A stretch of DNA of 64,000 nt from assembly GCF_050003625.1 (NCBI RefSeq), contig NC_134398.1, forward strand, positions 199,275,700-199,339,699. The letters are read 5' to 3'. This document shows positions 53,222-62,229 of the stretch, piece after piece (positions within the stretch are counted from its first letter, which is position 1; each line of letters opens with the position of its first letter). Position numbers and translations under genes: made by a program. The notes beneath the pieces are model-generated. The model saw only the letters and a list, made by a program, of their open reading frames with translations. It was not told the origin of the DNA and did no database searches. Origin of the DNA: Haematobia irritans (taxonomy: Eukaryota > Arthropoda > Insecta > Diptera > Muscidae).

Positions 53222-53669
53222 ATGGAAAAAAAGGAATTTCGTGTTTTGATAAAATACTATTTTGTGAAGGGAAAAAATACGGTGGAAGCAAAAACGTGCT
53301 CGATAATGAGTTTCCGGACTCTGCCCCAGGGAAATCAACTATAATTGATGGTATGCAAAATTCAAGCGTGGTGAAATGAGCACGGATGAAGGTGAACGCA
53401 GTGGACGCCCGAAAGAGGTGGTTACCGACGAAAACATCAACAAAACCCACAAAATGATTTTGAATGACCGTAAAATGAAGTTGATCGATATAGCAGGGGC
53501 CTTAAAGATATCAAAGGAACGTGTTGGTCATATCATTCATCAATATTTGGATATGCGGAAGCTCTTTGCAGAATGGGTGCCGCGCGAGCTCACATTTGAC
53601 CAAAAACAACAACGTGTTGATGATTCTGAGCGGTTTTTGCAGCTGTTAACTCACCCGAGTTTTTCTGTG
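53222..53669 (+). pseudogene. Himar1-like mariner transposase, N-terminal fragment, broken
   Basis: The frame from ATG at 53,222 begins MEKKEFRVLIKYYFVKGKNT and continues, across breaks, into residues such as STDEGERSGRPKEVVTDENI and LKISKERVGHII and then WVPRELTFDQKQQRVDD. This is the paired helix-turn-helix DNA-binding part of an irritans-subfamily mariner transposase, roughly residues 1-146 of about 348. Three small losses break it: one base near 53,298 (in the AKTWL region), one base near 53,349, and about seven bases near 53,652. The match stops at about 53,669, before the first catalytic aspartate, so the catalytic domain is absent. The leader and this fragment flank the nested HINE-like element. 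The product cannot be functional. Confidence 0.9.
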
Positions 53670-53689
53670 GGTCCCAAATTACAGATCCA

Positions 53690-54535
53690 TATTCCAGGAT
53701 AGCACGCACAAGTGAAGTATATAAGTTTCTTGTAACAAATGGGCTATAGGCCGATATGGACCTAGTTAGGCATGGTTGTTAACGGCCATATACTAGCACA
53801 ATGTACCAAATTTCAACTGACTTGGATGAAATTTTGCCCCTCCAAGAGGCTCCAAAACCAAATCTCGGGATCGGTTTATATGGGGACTATATATGATTAT
53901 GGACTGATATGGACCACTTTAGCATGGTTGTTAAATATCATATACTAACACCACGTACCAAATTTCAACTAGATCGGATAAATTTTGCTTCTCCATAAGG
54001 CACCGGAGGTCAAATCTGGGGATCGGTTTATATGGGAGTATATACAATTATGGACTGGATGAAATTTTCTTCTCTTAGAGACTCCGCAATCCAAATCTGG
54101 GGATCGGTTTATATGGGGGCTATATATAATTATGGACCGATGTGGACCAATTCCTGCATGATTGTTGGATACCATATACTAACATCACGTACTAAATTTC
54201 AACCGAATCGGATGAATTTTGGTCTTCCAAGAGGCTCCGGAGGTCAAATCTGGTGATCGGTTTATATGGGGGCCATATATAATTATGTACCGATGTGGAC
54301 CAATTTTTGCATGGTCATTAGAGACCATATACTAACACCATGTACCAAATTACAGCTGGATCGGACATCAATAACAACTACTTGTGCCAAGTTTCAAGTC
54401 GATAGCTTGTTTCGTTCGGAAGTTTGCGTGATTTTAACAGTCAGACGGACGGACCTGCTCAGATCGACTCAGAATTTCACCACGACACAGAATATATATA
54501 CTTTATGGGGTCTTAGAGCAATATTTCGATGTGTT
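53690..54535 (-). mobile_element. HINE-like element, partial copy, minus orientation
   Basis: Internal units with GATCGGTTTATATGGG start at 53,869, 54,021, 54,102 and 54,255 (intervals 152, 81 and 153 bp), so one unit is truncated. Toward the right end are GTCAGACGGACGGACC (the GTCY microsatellite on the other strand) and ATATATATACTTTATGGGG, which precede the 5' terminus in the other copies. The 5' terminal TATACCC block and the 3' hairpin end are both missing. It is noncoding, and the short open frames across it are incidental. Confidence 0.6.
53751..54013 (+). repeat. Left arm of inverted repeat
   Basis: About 263 bp that reappear as the reverse complement at 54,545-54,809. Matching landmarks include CCGATATGGACCTAGTTAG, GAGGCTCCAAAACC, ATCTCGGGATCGG and GGCACCGGAGGTCAA, in the same order with scattered mismatches. 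The arms are separated by about 530 bp. They come from two opposed partial copies of one HINE-like family. Confidence 0.85.
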
Positions 54536-55166
54536 ACAAAAAGAGTTGACCTCCGGTGCCTTTTGGAGAAGCAAAAATTCATCCGATCAGGTTGAAATTT
54601 GGTACGTGGTGGTAGTATATGATATTTAACAACCATGCCAAAAGTGGTCCATATCAGTCCATAATCATATATAGCCCCCATATAAACCGATCCCGAGATT
54701 TGGTTTTGGAGCCTCTTGGAGGAGCAAATTTCATCCGAGTCAGTTGAAATTTGGTACATTATGCTAGTATATGGCCGTTAAACACCATGTCTAACTAGGT
54801 CCATATCGGTCCATAATTATATATAGCCCTCAGATAAATCGATCCCCAATTACACAAAAATTGGTCCATATAAAGTTCATAATTGTATATAGCCCCCATA
54901 TAAGCGACCCCCATATTTCAATTCTGGCTCCCTACCGTGCAAAAGTCCATATCGATTCGTAATTATTTGTAGACTTGCCTATGCATACCTTTTTTGTCTA
55001 ATATATACCACGTATGGACTAAATCACAATTTAGAAAACGATTTAAGATACCACAACCCAAGTAATTCGATTGTGGATGACAGTCTTTCGTATAAGTTTC
55101 TACGCAATCCATGGAGGAGGGTACATAAAATTCAGGCCTGGCCGAACTTACGGCCATATATACTTG
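54536..55166 (+). mobile_element. HINE-like element, partial copy with intact 3' hairpin end
   Basis: On the plus strand this runs from internal units (CATATAAACCGATCCCGAG, then ATATAGCCCTCAGATAAATC, 152 bp apart) through TACCACGTATGGACTAAATC and CCATGGAGGAGGGTACAT to a 3' hairpin at 55,131-55,146 (TTCAGGCCTGGCCGAA, with one extra base in the stem). It ends CGGCCATATATACTTG, followed by TT. Its 5' half is missing. It has the same terminus type as the nested element at 51,668 but in the opposite orientation. Confidence 0.65.
54545..54809 (+). repeat. Right arm of inverted repeat
   Basis: This is the reverse-complement partner of 53,751-54,013, running from TTGACCTCCGGTG to CCTAGTTAG-type sequence read backward. 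A transcript across both arms could fold into a long imperfect hairpin, but no promoter was identified. Confidence 0.85.
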
Positions 55167-55211
55167 TTATTCTTATCTTGACACATTTTGTATATGTTCG
55201 TTTGTTACTCG

Positions 55212-55483
55212 ACAACAAAATATGACTTGCCTTTCGAAATATAGGAACCAAACTCAATTTTCTTTCTTTTAGAATGTGAAAGAGAGCTTTCGTTCGATAT
55301 ACAGGAACAGGGCAAAAATATTTCTTTTGAAAAAAAAAATTTTTTTCCACTAACCTCAAAAATTTGATCATAGACTTCAAAATAAGATTTTTTAATTTCG
55401 TAGATTTTTGGTAAAATTTCTGCAAGTAAAAACTTGCCTTTTGATGTCTCGGCTTCCGCTCGTGTGGTACCCAGTTCCCTTGC
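55212..55483 (-). other. Unassigned open frame with exon-like segment
   Basis: On the minus strand an open frame without an ATG runs from just after a stop at 55,484. It reads ARELGTTRAEAETSKGKFLL, then AEILPKIYEIKKSYFEVYDQ, before a GAG|GTTAGT that resembles a 5' splice site at 55,355/55,354. A competing 123-codon frame with an ATG covers the same DNA but looks lower in complexity and runs into the adjacent transposon. I do not recognise either product. It could be a captured exon, an old gag-like fragment, or chance, and there is no upstream exon or promoter to support a gene. Confidence 0.2.
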
Positions 55484-55721
55484 TTAGCTTCGAAAAAGCG
55501 CACTCCAGATTAGCATATGGGAATATCGGAACATGGGATGACGTTTTGTGGGTAAGAAACGTGACACATTGAAACCCAAAAGAAACCCAGTGGTGTGAGA
55601 GATCAACGAAAAGCCTGTATATTCGCTTGCCCTTTTGGCACTACCCCTGGTCCTACATAATACCTTTTACATGCATTTGGGTGGCGAATTTAACATGGGC
55701 TTGTCCTAGGAAGGGGTCTAT

Positions 55722-55790
55722 CGCTCCCACATCGTTTACGGGGGACCACCCACGGCGGCACCTACTCGGTTCAGCTCCTAGTGGTACAGC
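55722..55790 (+). repeat. Diverged dispersed repeat, copy A
   Basis: About 69 bp beginning CGCTCCCACATCGTTTACG and ending GGTTCAGCTCCTAG align with copy B at 56,669-56,735 at roughly three quarters identity by eye. Both are in the same orientation, 947 bp apart. The parent element is not recognised. Confidence 0.65.
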
Positions 55791-56668
55791 ACATTGGTGC
55801 CCAAGGCACCTGTCTGTTGTAGGTACCACATTTCCCACCCAATCATGGACGCCTGGAAGAGGTAGCTCTTGGTAGATACCACATGGGTATCGCCATTTAG
55901 CCATCGTTTTAACCGTTTTATTTACCGCCCATTTTAATTATATATAATTATATTTTTATTTTTTAGTTTTTATATACATTAATATTTTTTGTTTATATAT
56001 TTAGTTAATATCCTATATTTGAAACGTTTTTATCTTAAATCGAAAGATTCAATATTTCATTTAATTTAAAGACAATTTCTTTAATTAAATATGTTTTTTC
56101 TTTACTTTAAGAAAAATTCGCCTTACTTCAAACACCTACGACTTTAATGGAAGGACGCAAATTTCCAAGATTTGTGTGCTAAATATAATGAAAAAAAAAT
56201 TTAAAGGAAAGATTATAAACTTTTTTTAAATTAAAATTTCGTTGTTTTAAAGAAATTTGTCCTTAATATGGTAAAAATTGCGCTACGTAAAATTTAGGTT
56301 GCTTTATCTTCCATATGAGGTCAATATTTTTTTCAGTATGGACTATGATTTTGGAATACCTTTGCTGGTATACCACAGAGAACAAACGAAAATTCGATAA
56401 ATGAGATCTGCATCCTAAATTTAAAAAGCCTAGATTTAAAGTTAGATAGCTCCCTAAAAATGTTTTTGTTTTAAAGAAGCAGAATACTTACCTTCCATTA
56501 ACAATTAAAATCTAATTAACATTTCAACGCAATAAAAAAGGGAGAATCCACGACTATTCTTCTAAACAACATAAAATTAATTAACTAAAATGTCTGAAAA
56601 TTTTTATTTACTTGTGGTTACTATGGTAACACAATTTTCTGTTTAATAAATTTGGATTTAAGTCAACA

Positions 56669-56735
56669 CGCTCCCACTTCGTTTACCAGGGACCACCTAC
56701 GTTACCTCCTACTCTATTCAGCTCCTAGTTGGTGG
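56669..56735 (+). repeat. Diverged dispersed repeat, copy B
   Basis: Begins CGCTCCCACTTCGTTTACC, shares GGGACCACC and ATTCAGCTCCTAG with copy A, and continues into a GC-richer tail (GTGGCCATAGCGGCCGTCC) that differs from it. Confidence 0.65.
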
Positions 56736-57640
56736 CCATAGCGGCCGTCCATTGTAGACGACATGTGGGTAACCCCATTTCGTTACCGCATTATGCGGCG
56801 TAAACACTTTACCTTTATTTGAATGATTTTTATATAACATCCCAAAAAGTCGTCCTACTTATGTCAGATTCGAGGGCGGTACTTATTGAGCCATAAAATG
56901 TTATATACCCATCATATGGTAGAAGTATCAAAAATAAAATCTGAACGTTCGGCCAACGTTAGATCTGACAAAGCCTTAAGAATCTTACTTAACATGAAAT
57001 CCAAAACTCGAATGAACGTGTCTGCATTATGAATCATTGAAATGCCTATGCTCAATTTTGTAGATCTTTTTTGATGATTCGTTGACAAAGCGGTAGGGAA
57101 ATGCCACTCTAAAAGGGTATAGCATTTGTTACAGGGCGCTAAACCCGAGCAATATCACAGAAAATGTGTTCTCTTATAAATTCCCGAATAAGGGATACCA
57201 CATCCTCCTACAAATGGCATCTACAAGACAATTGACAATTTCGTAACTCAAACGCGGTAGAACCATATCCCAACTATTCATAAAAAAGAGAGAAATTGCA
57301 AAGCCAGCCTTAGAAAAGGACGAACCACATTGCGGCAGGGAATAAGCTCACGAAAGGTGGTGCGGAGTTATTACGAGGTCGAAGTTTGTCGTAGAAAAGA
57401 AATGGTTTTGTGCAGTACTATGAGGTAGCAATTTAGTTGCCAAATTAGGGATACCACCCGCTCCTGTAAGAAGTGTCTACCAGTGACTATCAAAGGAGGT
57501 AGAAATCACTGAGTATACCACTTCACCCGTCAAAAGTATGAATGGTGGCAAATAGGCGACCACTTCGTCACTCTTTTGTGGCAATGGAATATTTTTATAC
57601 CACTTGGAAAGTTTTATACACTGCGGAGAAAATACACATA

Positions 57641-58840
57641 ATTAAATATAAATGAATATAGTTTCAGTATTACCAAATTTTCCGAACTATGTCATCCGTT
57701 ATCAATACTGTCATTACAAATTTGCGCTTCCAATAGCATATTTTTAATTTTGTTAAATTTTTATGTTATATGTCCTTTGTTTTTTGTTTTTATTTTTTTT
57801 TTTTTTTTTTCAAAAATTTAGTTTTTAACTTATGACGTCCAATATCACATTTTCTAAAACTTTTCCAAAAGAACTTTCATGAAAGTGGTAAAAATTGATA
57901 GATAATCCCTGGATGTGCTTAAATAGAAATTCTTGTGGTTTGGTTGTTTTGCTTAGGTCACTAAAATTAATTAGATAAAAAATATTGAATTTAATTTAGT
58001 ATTTAATAATACTTTGATATATTCAAATAGGAGCATTAGTTGTTCTTAATGCAAGTCGCATATACATTTCTTACATTTCGCATTCTATTCCACTTGATTA
58101 TTTTAATTTACTAACAAATGCAAATAAAAGCCAACACCATAACCATAGCTTACTTGAAAATCTCACTTCACTCTAACTAATCACCATTTAAATGGTTTGT
58201 AAAATATTAGATAAGCTTAGAAAACCAAAAACACCAAGAAGAAGAAGAAAATTAACAACAAAATGTAAAAGAAAACTTTAAAGTAGCATAAACGGTTAAA
58301 TGTAATGGAATTAATCGGAGGACACTTCCAAAGCTTAGTTGTCTTTGTTTACATTTCTATCCCATTTTGAAATGTATCATAGTGCTTGGAGATGATATCT
58401 TGTAATGAAGAAAATAGTTCGTTCCGTTCCCACCCGCAAGAAGCCACGACAAGGCATTTGATATTCTGCGAGAAACTATGCGAATTTATTTATGAGAATA
58501 TTTAACAACATTTACTATGGAAGTAGAAGTATTATAAAACTTAATATGCAACTTTGTTTTACTAATTCTCAGACACAAACGAACACACATAGATACGTAA
58601 ACAACGGGGCAAACTTTTATTCACTATCGCCAACAATGGATGGAAAATACTTTTACAAAATATTACTCTCAGCAGTAGTGAGAATAAAAATGGGGTAAGT
58701 CAAGATGTTGTTACAAAAAGCCACCATGGTTCCCGATTGTATAAAAAGGTTCGCGATTTCTATTCCAGTAAGGTGCAAACCGCTAAAAGTTTCCTTTTAG
58801 CGTTGGCTTACTTCTCCCAGTATAGTTTTTGATAGCACAT
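57641..58840. other. AT-rich interval, nothing recognised
   Basis: No convincing coding frame, RNA gene or transposon terminus was seen. A long T-rich run lies near 57,780-57,811. A 68-codon frame at 58,492-58,698 has no recognisable motif and ordinary AT-rich composition, and is treated as chance. Confidence 0.5.
57781..57811 (+). repeat. Poly-T-rich tract
   Basis: TTTTTTGTTTTTATTTTTT followed by a longer uninterrupted T run. It could be a low-complexity tract or the tail of a minus-strand retroposon, but no retroposon body was recognised beside it. Confidence 0.6.
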
Positions 58841-58844
58841 TAAG

Positions 58845-59152
58845 GACTAATAACCTTGCACAAGATTGATTAGTATGTCTGCCTTGCCTGCAAAGGGCCA
58901 AGTTTAGTTATTCCGAACACCAAAAATTTTATCAGCGGTGGATTATCCCATCTCAGTTATGCTGATGACATTTCTGACTATTTCAAAGCTTCTCTTAATG
59001 GTTTTACTGCCATGTGAAATGTAGTAGTTCGTTGTCGGCTATACAAAATTGGGCTCTTATAGAATCGGACAACATTCACTGATAAGAGAGAAGTTCATAA
59101 CTTGTGATATGGAGCCTAAAAATAACGGATCCAAGGCTGAAAGTTCCGCAAA
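58845..59152 (+). repeat. Unclassified repeat, copy 1 (interrupted by mariner)
   Basis: The phrases AAGGACTAATAACCT, GCAAAGGG, CAGTTATGCT, GACATTT, TATTTCAAAGCTTCT, GATATGGAGCC and CTGAAAGTTCCGCAAAG occur in the same order as in copy 2 at 61,024-61,276. The match ends where the mariner terminus begins at 59,153, so the mariner fragment now sits at this point. The family is not recognised. The CTGAAAGTTC end resembles a decayed HINE-like 3' hairpin. Confidence 0.6.
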
Positions 59153-59520
59153 GCTGATAAGTCCCCGGTCTAACAAAGACAAAAACATTTTTTTTTGTCA
59201 AAATTCGTTTTTATTATTCAACATAGTTCCCTTCAAGGGCTATACAACGATTATAACGACCTTCCAAATTTTTGATACCATTTTGGTAGTACTCCTTCGG
59301 TTTTGCCTCAAAATAGGCCTCAGTTTCGGCGACCACCTCTTCATTGCAGGCAATTTTTTTCTCTGCGAGCATCCTTTTGAGGTCTGAGAACAAGAAAAAG
59401 TCGCTGGGGATCAGATCTGGAGAATACGGTGGGTGGGGAAGCACTTCGAAGCCCAAATCATGAATTTTTGCCATCGTTCTCAATGACTTGTGGCACGGTG
59501 CGTTGTCTTGGTGGAACAAC
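59153..59520 (-). pseudogene. Himar1-like mariner, 3' half: transposase C-terminus and terminal repeat
   Basis: The minus-strand frame from 59,520 to the stop at 59,214 starts FHQDNAPCHKSLRTMAKIHD and continues to LPHPPYSPDLIPSDFF and FSDLKRMLAEKK, ending IALEGNYVE. This is the last 100 or so residues of an irritans-subfamily mariner transposase. The second catalytic D (in QDN) and third (in PSD) are both present with 34 residues between them, the DD34D spacing of mariners. After the stop a short tail leads to the terminal inverted repeat at 59,153-59,171 (GCTGATAAGTCCCCGGTCT), whose first few bases are missing. Everything upstream of the QDN motif is gone, so it is a truncated relic. Its orientation is opposite to the 5' half at 51.5-53.7 kb. 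Confidence 0.92.
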
Positions 59521-59639
59521 CATAAGCGTAGGAAGGTCTCTGGGGAGGGGGCTTAGACCCCCCAGAAAAATTTTAGCCCCCCAGAATTTGAAAACCTATT
59601 TACGATTTTACATTTTTATAAAAATTAAACAAGTATATA
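59521..59639. other. Short spacer with repeated C-rich motif
   Basis: TTAGACCCCCCAGAAAAA and TTTTAGCCCCCCAGAA form a short direct repeat between the mariner truncation and the next transposon. No gene. The parent element is not recognised. Confidence 0.4.
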
Positions 59640-60920
59640 AAGGTGATACGGTCAAAATTTGGTCAATATAAACTTGACGTATTTCTTCCAATTTTGTATT
59701 TAAAAACCCTGAACACCCCTCATTTTGAAGGTATGTGTGTGTAGAATGTTGCTCCTATTTTTATTTTGGAATTCACTCTTCAGTTGTCAAAATGCCATCC
59801 AAGCAAGAAGAGCAGCGTATCAAAATTTTGCTCGCGCATCGCGAAAATCCGAGCTACTCGCACGCAAAGCTCGTTAAAAGTTGCCAAATCAACCGTTACA
59901 AATGTAATTAAAGTGTTTGGGGAACGTTTGTCGTCAACCAGGAAGTCTGGATCGGGGGGAAATCGAAAACCGGAAGCCGCTGAGACGACAAAGAGAGTTG
60001 CCGGTAGTTTCAAGCGAAACCCTAACCTCTCTCTCCGAGATGCCGCAAATAAGCTGGGTGTATCGTCTACAACCGTGCATCGAGCCAAAAAACGAGCCGG
60101 ACTATCGACTTACAAGAAGTTAGTGACTCCAAATCGCGATGATAAACAAAATACGACGGCCAAAGCGCAATCCCGGAGGCTGTACACGACGATGCTGACG
60201 AAGTTTGACTGCGTGGTAATGGACGACGAAACCTACGTCAAAGCCGACTACAAGCAGCTTCCGGGACAGGAGTTTTATACGGCAAAAGGAAGGGGAAAGG
60301 TAGCAGATATTTTCAAGCACATAAAACTGTCAAAGTTCGCAAAGAAATATCTGGTTTGGCAAGCCATCTGTACCTGTGGCTTGAAAAGCAGCATTTTCAT
60401 AGCTTCCGGGACTGTCAACCAAGAAATTTACGTGAAAGAGTATTTGTATAAACGTCTGCTGCCTTTCCTGAAGAAACACGGTTGTTCCGTACTGTTTTGG
60501 CCGGATTTGTCATCTTGCCATTACGGTAAAAAGGCCATGGAGTGGTACGCCGCCAACAACGTGCAGGTGGTTCCCAAGGACAAGAACCGCCAGAGCTCCG
60601 CCCAATTGAGAAATACTGGGCTATTGTCAAGCGGAACCTAAAGAAGACCAAAAAATTTGCTAAGGACGAGCAGCAGTTCAAGGCAAACTGGCTTTCTGCG
60701 GCGAAGAAGGTGGACAAGGTGGCTGTACAAAATCTGATGGCAGGTGTCAAGCGTGAGGACCGGCAATTCGGATTTGGAAAAGCGAAAGCCTAACTGAATA
60801 TTTTTCCTGAATTTTATACTAATTGAACTTGAAAAAGAAATTTAATTTGATTTTTTAAATAAACGATTTCACCGATTTACACGCGTTTTCCCTTGACCAA
60901 ATTTTGACCGTATCACCCTT
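59640..60920 (+). mobile_element. Tc1/mariner-superfamily transposon (DD37E-like), complete ends
   Basis: A 1,281-bp element flanked by TA on both sides (59,638-59,639 and 60,921-60,922). The termini are inverted repeats of about 26 bp: the left end reads AAGGTGATACGGTCAAAATT and the right end, reverse-complemented, reads AAGGGTGATACGGTCAAAAT, differing by one G. Between them lies a single broken transposase gene. Size, TA target and a single DDE gene fit the Tc1/mariner superfamily. Because the coding frame is broken, this copy could move only with transposase supplied from elsewhere. Confidence 0.9.
59791..60793 (+). pseudogene. DD37E-like transposase, frameshifted
   Basis: The likely start is ATG at 59,791 (MPSKQEEQRIKILLAHRENP). 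The frame breaks near 59,870 and continues in another frame as SLKVAKSTVTNVIKVFGERL, a helix-turn-helix, then ANKLGVSSTTVHRAKKRAGL, a second one. The catalytic domain follows: VVMDDETYVKADY holds the first aspartate, VLFWPDLSSCHYG the second. A second break near 60,583, apparently a loss of about ten bases, shifts the frame into PELRPIEKYWAIVKRNLKKT, which holds the catalytic glutamate, and it ends at a stop at 60,791-60,793. Allowing for the lost bases, about 37 residues would separate the second D from the E, as in the ITmD37E family; that spacing is an inference. All three catalytic residues are preserved, and the breaks look recent. Confidence 0.88.
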
Positions 60921-60983
60921 TAGCACCCAATAATTAGATGGATTTGATATGCTATCAAAAATGTGGATCTACAAAGTGGTGCA

Positions 60984-61030
60984 GGGTATAATATAGTCGG
61001 TCGCGCTCGACTTTAGACTTTTCTTACTTG
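60984..61030 (+). mobile_element. Solo 3' end of HINE-like element
   Basis: GGGTATAATATAGTCGGTCG leads into the inverted pair AGTCGG...CGACT and then TTTAGACTTTTCTTACTTG followed by TT. It is nearly the same terminus as that of the complete copy ending at 63,535. Nothing recognisable of that element's body precedes it. Confidence 0.6.
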
Positions 61031-61276
61031 TTGTAAGGTGTGTAAGGACTAATAACCTGAATAAAGAAGAAGCAAGGCCGTGTTGCCTACAAAGGGTTAT
61101 GGGTCCAAGGTCAGTTTCGTTCGAACCTCAAATAGTTTTTCCCTTCCCCTTTCAGTTATGCTCGTGACATTTTTGAGTATTTCAAAGCTTCTAAATATTA
61201 AGAAGATCATCATTTGTGCTATGGAGCCAAATTTAACGAACTCAGGCCGAAAGTTCGGCAAAGCAGAATCTTATAT
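61024..61276 (+). repeat. Unclassified repeat, copy 2
   Basis: The partner of 58,845-59,152, sharing AAGGACTAATAACCT, GACATTTTTGAGTATTTC, AAAGCTTCT and GTGCTATGGAGCC in order. It continues AGGCCGAAAGTTCGGCAAAG and GAATCTTATATACACTTCACC, which looks like the 3' hairpin region of a HINE-like element read on the minus strand. Copy 1 has lost that continuation to the mariner fragment. Confidence 0.6.
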
Positions 61277-61374
61277 ACACTTCACCATGTTACGTACTAA
61301 ATTCTACCAAAGACTGACAATCACAATCGAATAACTTTGAAATCCCCCTGAAGGGGACAACCCCGGTCGACTGA

Positions 61375-61508
61375 ATTTTGTCCACATTTGGGAGGTGTCC
61401 AGAAGTTAATTTTCATGTGTTAATTTTGCAGAAGTCTTACGAAAATTGTCCACTTTTGAGAGATGTCCGGTTTTCAGAGTGTCCGAGTTTGAGAGGTTTC
61501 ACTGTAGT
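61375..61508 (+). mobile_element. Possible pogo/Tigger-like terminal fragment
   Basis: Repeated GTCCAC, GAGGTGTCC, GAGATGTCC and GTCCGAGTTTGAGAGG phrases end in GAGGTTTCACTG followed by TA. Ends of the CAGTGAAACCTC type, with TA target duplication, are known from pogo-like members of the Tc1/mariner superfamily. Only this one end was found and no transposase was seen. Confidence 0.35.
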
Positions 61509-61559
61509 TCAGTTGTGGTAACATTTGCCGATGGCAGCGAATATTTAAATTTTATCATT

Positions 61560-61870
61560 GTCTTCTAAATTATATGTAAAACCATATAAAGTCGACCTTT
61601 GTTCTTGGTCGATTTCTATTTGGAAAAGTCTATAAATTATTATGAATCGATATGATCCATGAGGGTCAAGAAGATAAATCTGGGCTCAGTTTTTTTTTTA
61701 ATGCTTATTAAAGGGCATATACCAGTTGATTTCAATGGAATTATAGACCGATATGGACCAATTTCCCATATTTATTAGACATCATATACAAAAATTCAAC
61801 CGGATCGCATAAAATTTGCTCCTCCGGAAGTCAAATCTTGGGATTGGATATGTCTGTCAAAATAAAAATC
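61560..61870 (-). repeat. Decayed HINE-like internal sequence
   Basis: Contains ATTATAGACCGATATGGACC, CCATATTTATTAGACATCAT and GCTCCTCCGGAAGTCAAATC, the same phrases as in the internal units at 53.8-54.3 kb but more diverged. No terminus is visible, so it is a fragment. Confidence 0.5.
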
Positions 61871-62028
61871 TATATTTTCTAGTTATACCCTAAACCACTA
61901 GTGGTCAGGGTATAATAAGTTTGATCGGCCAAAAAATGTACCTACCAGAAAAATTGATTTTAGACCCCATAAAATATATACCGATCGACTTAGAATCACC
62001 TCCTGAGTCGATCTAGCGCTTGGTCTCC

Positions 62029-62048
62029 GTCCGTCCGTCCGTCTGTCC
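62029..62048 (+). repeat. (GTCY)n microsatellite of the HINE-like element
   Basis: Five tetranucleotides, GTCC three times, then GTCT and GTCC. It occupies the same relative position as the (CAGA)n run of the nested copy, which is on the opposite strand. Confidence 0.85.
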
Positions 62049-62229
62049 ATGTATTTGTTGTTCACATGATTCCGGTCGCAATTATTAACCGATTTGGATG
62101 AAATTTGGTACAGGGTGTTTTTTGGGCACAAGGACGAATGCTATTGAATTTGGAAGAAATCGGATCAAATTTACATATAGCTCCCATATATATGTATCGA
62201 CCGATTTCGAGAAATGGAGTCACGTTGCG

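Larger units (their letters stand above)
55560..57640. other. AT-rich DNA with decayed repeats, no gene recognised
   Basis: Two short GC-richer islands (55,640-55,910 and 56,660-56,800) sit in AT-rich sequence. Phrases of the GGGATACCAC type recur at about 55,830, 55,874, 57,191, 57,461 and 57,521, which suggests an old, degraded repeated element. The overlapping 82-83 codon frames on both strands of the first island show no domain I recognise. Confidence 0.5.

Noticed and set aside
53969..54759. Open frames over the opposed HINE-like copies
   Set aside because: Same explanation: repeated noncoding units, on both strands, with no domain.
55627..55904. Overlapping 82-83 codon frames on both strands
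   Set aside because: They lie on a diverged dispersed repeat; mutually overlapping frames in a GC-richer island occur by chance and show no recognisable motif.
58492..58698. 68-codon frame
   Set aside because: No domain or conservation cue, and its length is expected by chance in AT-rich DNA.
59049..59387. 112-codon plus-strand frame
   Set aside because: It is antisense to the clear mariner C-terminal frame, with the shared DDE motifs on the other strand.
59780..60750. Minus-strand frames and a second plus-strand frame across the DD37E transposase
   Set aside because: They are shadows of the transposase frame, which carries the recognisable helix-turn-helix and DDE motifs.
61898..62131. 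77-codon minus-strand frame near the microsatellite
   Set aside because: It covers the 5' block and GTCY microsatellite of a noncoding element; its RRTDGRR stretch is the microsatellite translated.
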